Positions 6,070-9,853 of a stretch of 9,853 nt of DNA are shown here, one piece after another. The DNA lies in assembly GCA_019419405.1 (NCBI GenBank), contig DYAA01000031.1:1-9853 (forward strand), in the 5' to 3' direction. Origin of the DNA: Collinsella sp. (GTDB lineage Bacteria; Actinomycetota; Coriobacteriia; Coriobacteriales; Coriobacteriaceae). Each line of letters starts with the position of its first letter. Position 1 is the stretch's first letter. The notes under the pieces are model-generated. The model was given only the letters and a program-made list of their open reading frames with translations. It had not been told where the DNA came from and ran no database searches. The position numbers and the translations under genes were made by a program.

Positions 6070-6984
6070 ATGACTGATGCCGTTGAGGTTCTGCGAATTG
6101 ATTCGCTCGAGGACGAGCGGCTCGATGCCTACGTGCGACTGACCGAGCGCGAGCTGCGCTGCGTGCTGGAGCCGCAAAAGGGCATCTTTATCGCCGAGAG
6201 TGCCAAGGTTATTGAGCGCGCGGTGCGTGCCGGATACGAGCCTGTGAGCTTTCTTTTGGGCGAACGCTGGCTCGACCAGATGATGCCGCTGTTTGAGCGC
6301 CTGGTTGTGCGCGAGGGCGCAGGTCCGGTTCCTGTGTTCGTGGCCTCCATGGAGCTCATGGAGCAGTTGACGGGCTTTAACGTGACGCGCGGTGCGCTCG
6401 CGGTGTTTCGTCGCCCGCGACAGATTCCGGTTGATGAGTTTTTGGGCGGCGTCGTAAAAGCTGCGGGGGAGCGTCCGGTGCGCGTGTGCGTGCTTGAGGG
6501 CATTGTCGACCATACCAATGTGGGCGCGATTTTCCGCTCGGCGGCGGCGTTGAATGTCGACGGTATTCTGGTGAGCCCTACGTGTTGTGATCCGCTATAT
6601 CGTCGTTCTGCCCGTGTGAGCATGGGCACGGTGTTTCAGGTGCCGTGGACGCGTATTGGCAGCGAGGCGCGCGTATGGCCGCACGATGGCCTGGCTGCGC
6701 TGCACAATGCCAGGTTTTCCTGTGTCGCCATGGCGTTGACGGATGATTCCGTTTCGCTGGACGATCCCGTGCTGCAGGAGATTGATCGCCTGGCGATCTT
6801 TATGGGCACCGAGGGCGCCGGCCTGGGCGCCAAGACTATCGCGGGCTGTGACCGGGCCGTGCGCATTCCGATGGCGCACGGGGTTGATTCGCTTAACGTG
6901 GCTGCGGCGAGTGCCGTCGCCTTTTGGCAGCTGTGCCCGCACGTGAGCAACGAGTATCACTACCAGCCGGGGCTGTATCGCTAG
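6070..6984 (+). CDS. SpoU/TrmH-family RNA 2'-O-methyltransferase
   Basis: SAM-dependent 2'-O-ribose methyltransferase of rRNA or tRNA with the trefoil-knot SPOUT fold. The product has 304 residues from ATG 6070. All three SpoU motifs are present: motif 1 HTNVGAIFRSAAAL at 148-161, with the catalytic Asn150 and Arg156; motif 2 CCDPLYRRSARVSMGTVFQVPW at about 172-193; and motif 3 FMGTEGAGL at 244-252 continuing to IPM (266-268) and DSLNVAAASA (273-282). The N-terminal 110 residues look like the L7Ae-like substrate-binding domain of this family (ESAKVIERAV, then TRGALAVFRRP). The exact target nucleotide cannot be read from the sequence. An ATG at 6037 in frame would add 11 residues but has no ribosome-binding site; the 6070 start has only a weak GGGCAGG. 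Confidence 0.9.
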   Translation: MTDAVEVLRIDSLEDERLDAYVRLTERELRCVLEPQKGIFIAESAKVIERAVRAGYEPVSFLLGERWLDQMMPLFERLVVREGAGPVPVFVASMELMEQLTGFNVTRGALAVFRRPRQIPVDEFLGGVVKAAGERPVRVCVLEGIVDHTNVGAIFRSAAALNVDGILVSPTCCDPLYRRSARVSMGTVFQVPWTRIGSEARVWPHDGLAALHNARFSCVAMALTDDSVSLDDPVLQEIDRLAIFMGTEGAGLGAKTIAGCDRAVRIPMAHGVDSLNVAAASAVAFWQLCPHVSNEYHYQPGLYR

Positions 6985-7108
6985 GTAGATAGTTCGCACC
7001 GGGCTCTGATTCGGGGTGTTTCGGTCGACGCCGGTCGGTGCTAAGCTGGTATTGGCTTTGTCTTAATTTGCTGTTTTGTCGGTTGACGTGCACTTGTGGG
7101 GAGGGCGT

Positions 7109-8458
7109 GTGGCTAAGAAATCTACGTCTATCGATGTAACGCAGGGCGTCATTTGGCAGCAGCTGCTGTCGCTGTGCGTTCCCATCTTCTTTAGTTCGTT
7201 TTTTCAGCAGGCATACACGCTTATCGGTACCTATATCGTCGGTCAGTTTGGCGGCAAGCTCGCACTGGGTGGCATTCAAGCCACGATGGTGCTCACCGAG
7301 CTCTGCATTGGCTTTTGCGTTGGCGTCGGCGCCGGCTGCGCAGTCATTACTGGTCAGTATTTTGGCCAGCACGATGATGACCGGCTGAGCCGTTCGGTCC
7401 ATACGGCCATGACGCTCGCGCTGGTGGGCGGTATCGTTTTCTCGATTCTTGGCATAGTGTTCGTTGAGCCCATGCTGGTGCTTATGAACACGCCGCATGA
7501 ACTATTGGCCGAGGGCGCGGCCTATGCTCGTTGCTATTTTGCCGCCATGGTTGCGGCGCTGCTGCTCAATATGGGAACGGCACTGCTGCGCGCCGTGGGC
7601 GACACGCGCGGGCCTGCTGTGATCATCGCTTCCGGCTGCCTTGTTAATGCGGTGCTGGATGTCATCTTCGTTGCCGTGCTTCATATGGAGGCTCTGGGCT
7701 GCGGCATCGCGGTGGCGCTGACCATTTGCTCCAACGCCACGATGATCGTGATTCGTATGATGCACGCACCGGGTGCGTGGCGGCTTTCGCTGTCCAAGCT
7801 CGGCATTGATCCGGGCATTTGTAAGAGCATGATCTCGTGTGGTCTGCCGCTTGGCTTTCAGTCTGCTGCGTATTCGATTTCCAACGTTTTGATTCAGGTG
7901 TCGGTCAACTCGTTTGGCGCCGATGTCACCACGGCTTGGGGTCTTTCGGGCCGCCTGGATGGCATTGTCTGGATGGTTACCGAGGCGCTTGGCGTGTCGA
8001 TCACCACGTTCTCGGCACAGAACTTTGGCGCGCGCAACTACGAGCGCATGCGAAAGGGCTACCATACGTCGCTCGTGCTGTCGTTTATGCTCATTGGTGG
8101 CCTGTCTGCCGTGCTGCTGGTGTTCTCGGGTCCTCTGTCGCGTCTGTTTGTCGACGATGCTTCGATTTCGGCGTACACCACGACGATCCTTCATTTTATC
8201 GCGCCGTTCTACGCGATCTTCTCGATTATCGAAAACGCGTCGGGCTCCATTCGCGGTGCCGGCGTTAGCTTGCAGCCCATGCTGCTCACGATTTTTGGCA
8301 CTGTCGTGCTCAGGGTGATCTGGGTGTTTGCGATTATGCCGTTCGATCCGTCGCTTGAGCACCTGCTGCTGGTTTACCCCGTAACCTGGCTCATCACGGC
8401 CACGATGTTTACCATCTACCACCACAGCGGCAACTGGCTCGGCCGCGCCACCGCCTAA
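7109..8458 (+). CDS. MATE-family multidrug/toxin efflux transporter
   Basis: Polytopic inner-membrane antiporter, expected to export cationic compounds using a sodium or proton gradient. The product has 449 residues from GTG 7109, preceded by GGGGAGGG; a TTG at 7076 would add 11 unneeded residues. About 12 hydrophobic segments are seen in two similar halves. The first half shows FFQQAYTLIGTYIVGQFGG (31-49), near the usual MATE signature, and LLRAVGDTRGP (159-169). The second half shows ISNVLIQVSVNSFGADVTTAWGLSGRLDG (257-285) and FSAQNFGARNYERMRKGY (301-318). Substrate cannot be inferred. The gene stands alone and its stop codon overlaps the start of the palindromic repeat that separates it from cobO. 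Confidence 0.93.
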   Translation: MAKKSTSIDVTQGVIWQQLLSLCVPIFFSSFFQQAYTLIGTYIVGQFGGKLALGGIQATMVLTELCIGFCVGVGAGCAVITGQYFGQHDDDRLSRSVHTAMTLALVGGIVFSILGIVFVEPMLVLMNTPHELLAEGAAYARCYFAAMVAALLLNMGTALLRAVGDTRGPAVIIASGCLVNAVLDVIFVAVLHMEALGCGIAVALTICSNATMIVIRMMHAPGAWRLSLSKLGIDPGICKSMISCGLPLGFQSAAYSISNVLIQVSVNSFGADVTTAWGLSGRLDGIVWMVTEALGVSITTFSAQNFGARNYERMRKGYHTSLVLSFMLIGGLSAVLLVFSGPLSRLFVDDASISAYTTTILHFIAPFYAIFSIIENASGSIRGAGVSLQPMLLTIFGTVVLRVIWVFAIMPFDPSLEHLLLVYPVTWLITATMFTIYHHSGNWLGRATA

Positions 8459-8490
8459 TGATCCGTAGGGGACGAGGGAAACGGATCATT
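8457..8490 (+). terminator. Hairpin within the repeat, possible MATE terminator
   Basis: AATGATCCGT and ACGGATCATT make a perfect 10-bp stem with a 14-base purine-rich loop, beginning inside the MATE stop codon and followed by TCTCTCC. A longer alternative stem pairs 8459-8474 with 8526-8541 (15 of 16 bases). Either could slow or end transcription between the convergent genes, but no strong U tract is present. Confidence 0.4.
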
Positions 8491-8541
8491 TCTCTCCGTC
8501 GTGATGTTGATGATCTGTTTTCCTCCGTCCCCTTCGGATCA
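8457..8541. repeat. REPIN-like inverted pair of a ~31-nt palindromic module
   Basis: A module at 8459-8489 (TGATCCGT, then AGGGGACG, then AGGGAAACGGATCAT) recurs in inverted orientation at 8510-8541 with about five differences including one indel. Each module has complementary ends (TGATCCGT and ACGGATCA, or close variants). A 20-base spacer at 8490-8509 separates the two. The arrangement, a short palindromic unit plus an inverted partner in a gap between genes, resembles REP/REPIN elements. Copy number elsewhere cannot be seen here. Confidence 0.65.
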
Positions 8542-8542
8542 A

Positions 8543-9028
8543 TTAGTATTCGATGCCTTGGCGGGCTAGGAGGCCTTCGTCGAAGTAGTGTTTGACGGGG
8601 CGCATTTCGGTTACTAGGTCTGCAAGGTCGGCCAGTGGCAGCAGGCCTCGGCCGGTGAGCACGAGTTCCGTGGTGGCGGGCTTTATCGCGATCAACGATT
8701 CGACATCCTCGCGCGTCACAAAGCCCCGTCGCATGGCCTCGCCGAGTTCGTCCAAAATGAGCACGTCGACCTGCGAGATCTGTTCGCGTGCAAGTTCCAT
8801 GATCTGCTCGGCGCAAGCCTCGGGCGTGTTGCGATCGGCCTGTACAATTCGCAGCCCCAGGCGTGGCGCCGCATCATGCTCGGCGCAGTGCAGCTTCTTG
8901 GCAAACTGCAGCATGAGTACGTCGAGCCCATAACCTGTGGCGCGCATCGCCAATCCCAGCGCAGCCGTGGTTTTGCCCTTGCCGTCGCCCGTATAGATCT
9001 GAACCTTGCCGACTTCCAGTGATGCCAT
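8543..9028 (-). CDS. cobO: Corrinoid adenosyltransferase (CobO/BtuR/CobA type)
   Basis: Transfers the adenosyl group of ATP to cob(I)alamin or cob(I)yrinic acid diamide, making the coenzyme form of B12. The 161-residue product starts at ATG 9028, with AAAGGA six bases before it. Motifs: VQIYTGDGKGKTTAALGLAMRA at 9-30 with P-loop GDGKGKTT (14-21), LQFAKK at 40-45, Walker B-like VLILDELGEAM at 89-99, ELVLTGR at 121-127, and the signature ADLVTEMRPVKH at 136-147, ending GLLARQGIEY. It lacks the N-terminal extension of enterobacterial BtuR (about 200 residues). It is alone in this window, with no other cobalamin gene next to it and no recognisable cobalamin riboswitch in its leader, so it may serve salvage as well as synthesis. 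Confidence 0.94.
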   Translation of the reverse strand: MASLEVGKVQIYTGDGKGKTTAALGLAMRATGYGLDVLMLQFAKKLHCAEHDAAPRLGLRIVQADRNTPEACAEQIMELAREQISQVDVLILDELGEAMRRGFVTREDVESLIAIKPATTELVLTGRGLLPLADLADLVTEMRPVKHYFDEGLLARQGIEY

Positions 9029-9075
9029 CTCTGTCCTTTCGTGCCCGGCGTCGGTTTATCGCCGTCCGGGTTGGG

Positions 9076-9081
9076 TATTCT
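9076..9081 (+). promoter_or_regulatory. Candidate ftsH -10 box (TATTCT)
   Basis: TATTCT lies 38 bases before the chosen ftsH start, inside a short spacer that must hold signals for both divergent genes. No convincing -35 box is seen 15-18 bases upstream, so confidence is low. Confidence 0.25.
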
Positions 9082-9087
9082 AGAAGC

Positions 9088-9115
9088 ATTATCAACCCCA
9101 GTAGATGGAGTTCAA
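9088..9115 (-). promoter_or_regulatory. Candidate cobO promoter
   Basis: On the minus strand TTGAAC (9110-9115) precedes GATAAT (9088-9093) by 16 bases; both match the consensus boxes well. A start point near 9081 would give a leader of about 50 bases. The boxes overlap the ftsH leader and ribosome-binding region, so transcription of the two divergent genes may interfere. Confidence 0.4.
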
Positions 9116-9119
9116 GCAG

Positions 9120-9853
9120 ATGGAGATGGATGACAACAAACGTAGACGGAATATGATCCTCTACGTGCTCATCGCCTTCGTCGTCTACCTCGTGCTCTCG
9201 ACCGTTCTGTTCCCCAACATCGGTCACACGCAGCAGATTACGAAGACCGATTACTCGACGTTTGTCAAAGCGCTCGATAAGAAGAGTGTCGACAAGGTCG
9301 AGTACAATACCGACGATTACACCATTTATTACACCAAGAAGGGTGAGGACGAGAACATCGCCTACAAGACGACCGGTGTGCCGAATGACGCGGGCTTTAC
9401 CGATCGTGTGCTTGAATCCGGTGCGTCCCTGGAGTCGGTCGTTCCCGATAAAAACTCGGGTCTGATGACCTACTACCTGCTTACGCTTATTCTTCCCATG
9501 GCCATCTTCTTCCTGATCGGTTGGTGGCTCAACCGCCGTATGAAGAAGGCTATGGGCGATGACGGCCCGTCTATGAACTTTGGCGGCGGCTTTGGCGGCG
9601 GCGGACTGGGCAAGTCCGGCGCTCGCGTGATTGCCTCCAAGGATGTTGGCGTGACCTTTAAGGACGTCGCCGGCCAGGAAGAGGCCAAGGAGTCCCTCAA
9701 GGAGGTCGTCGACTTTCTGGAGAATCCGCAGCGCTACGAGGAGATCGGCGCCAAGCTTCCGCGCGGTGCTCTCCTTGTCGGTCCTCCGGGTACCGGTAAA
9801 ACCCTGCTCGCCAAGGCTGTTGCCGGCGAGGCGGGCGTGCCGTTCTTTAGCAT
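9120..9853 (+). CDS. ftsH: ATP-dependent zinc metalloprotease FtsH, N-terminal part (3' end outside window)
   Basis: Membrane-anchored AAA+ protease that degrades misfolded or regulatory membrane and cytosolic proteins. The frame is open to the right edge, giving 244 residues. A basic N-terminus (NKRRRNM) leads into membrane segment 1 at about 12-31, an extracytoplasmic domain at about 32-115, membrane segment 2 at about 117-137, a Gly-rich linker (FGGGFGGGGLG, 154-164), and the start of the AAA module: TFKDVAGQEEAKESLKEVV at 179-197 and Walker A GPPGTGKT at 221-228. The SRH and the HEXXH zinc site lie beyond the window. In-frame ATGs at 9105, 9120 and 9126 are possible, with a stop at 9102-9104. 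I favour 9120 because GGAG at 9107-9110 is well placed; 9105 has no ribosome-binding site. Confidence 0.95.
   Translation, partial: MEMDDNKRRRNMILYVLIAFVVYLVLSTVLFPNIGHTQQITKTDYSTFVKALDKKSVDKVEYNTDDYTIYYTKKGEDENIAYKTTGVPNDAGFTDRVLESGASLESVVPDKNSGLMTYYLLTLILPMAIFFLIGWWLNRRMKKAMGDDGPSMNFGGGFGGGGLGKSGARVIASKDVGVTFKDVAGQEEAKESLKEVVDFLENPQRYEEIGAKLPRGALLVGPPGTGKTLLAKAVAGEAGVPFFS

Noticed and set aside
6996..7041. Inverted repeat GCACCG/CGGTGC after the RNA methyltransferase gene as a terminator
   Set aside because: Only 6 bp with a 34-base loop and no U tract; too weak to support.
7042..7047. TAAGCT as a -10 box for the MATE gene
   Set aside because: Only three positions match the consensus and no -35 box is present at suitable spacing.
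7502..8425. 307-codon minus-strand frame opposite the MATE gene
   Set aside because: Arg/His/Gln-rich, the expected antisense pattern of a membrane-protein gene; no motif or start signal.

Overview
The window looks like chromosomal backbone from a high-GC, anaerobic, Gram-positive-type bacterium. My best guess is a coriobacterium such as Collinsella. That placement is an inference from the GC-rich codon use, the strong purine-rich ribosome-binding sites, the smc-ftsY-ffh gene order and the Clostridia/Coriobacteria flavour of the ThyA and DHFR proteins. No phage, transposase, CRISPR array, tRNA or rRNA gene is visible.

Layout. (1) 1-3536, plus strand: the 3' part of smc, then ftsY and ffh. 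They are tightly packed (4-base smc/ftsY junction, 10-base gap before ffh) and closed by a 17-bp perfect hairpin at 3557-3596. This is a chromosome-organisation and co-translational protein-targeting operon. (2) 3653-4417, minus strand: a two-domain protein joining a DUF134 helix-turn-helix to a NifX/NifB-type cofactor-binding domain, with a tail rich in His and Cys. Its upstream region carries two near-identical TGRCATATGTCM palindromes exactly 53 bp apart, flanking a candidate promoter. (3) 4584-5960, plus strand: thyA and folA, a dTMP/folate pair, followed by a short hairpin terminator. (4) 6070-6984, plus: a SpoU/TrmH-type RNA 2'-O-methyltransferase. (5) 7109-8458, plus: a MATE-family transporter. 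(6) 8457-8541: an inverted pair of a roughly 31-nt palindromic module (REPIN-like) that fills the gap between two convergent genes. (7) 8543-9028, minus: a corrinoid adenosyltransferase (CobO/BtuR). (8) 9120 to the end, plus: the N-terminal part of ftsH, divergent from cobO.

Most genes are conserved housekeeping genes. The parts that deserve a second look are the DUF134-NifX-metal-tail protein with its paired palindromes, which reads like a self-regulated metal or redox sensor, and the REPIN-like element between the MATE gene and cobO. I see no stretch above 300 bases without a gene. The spacers are 3537-3652, 4418-4583, 5961-6069, 6985-7108, 8459-8542 and 9029-9119.
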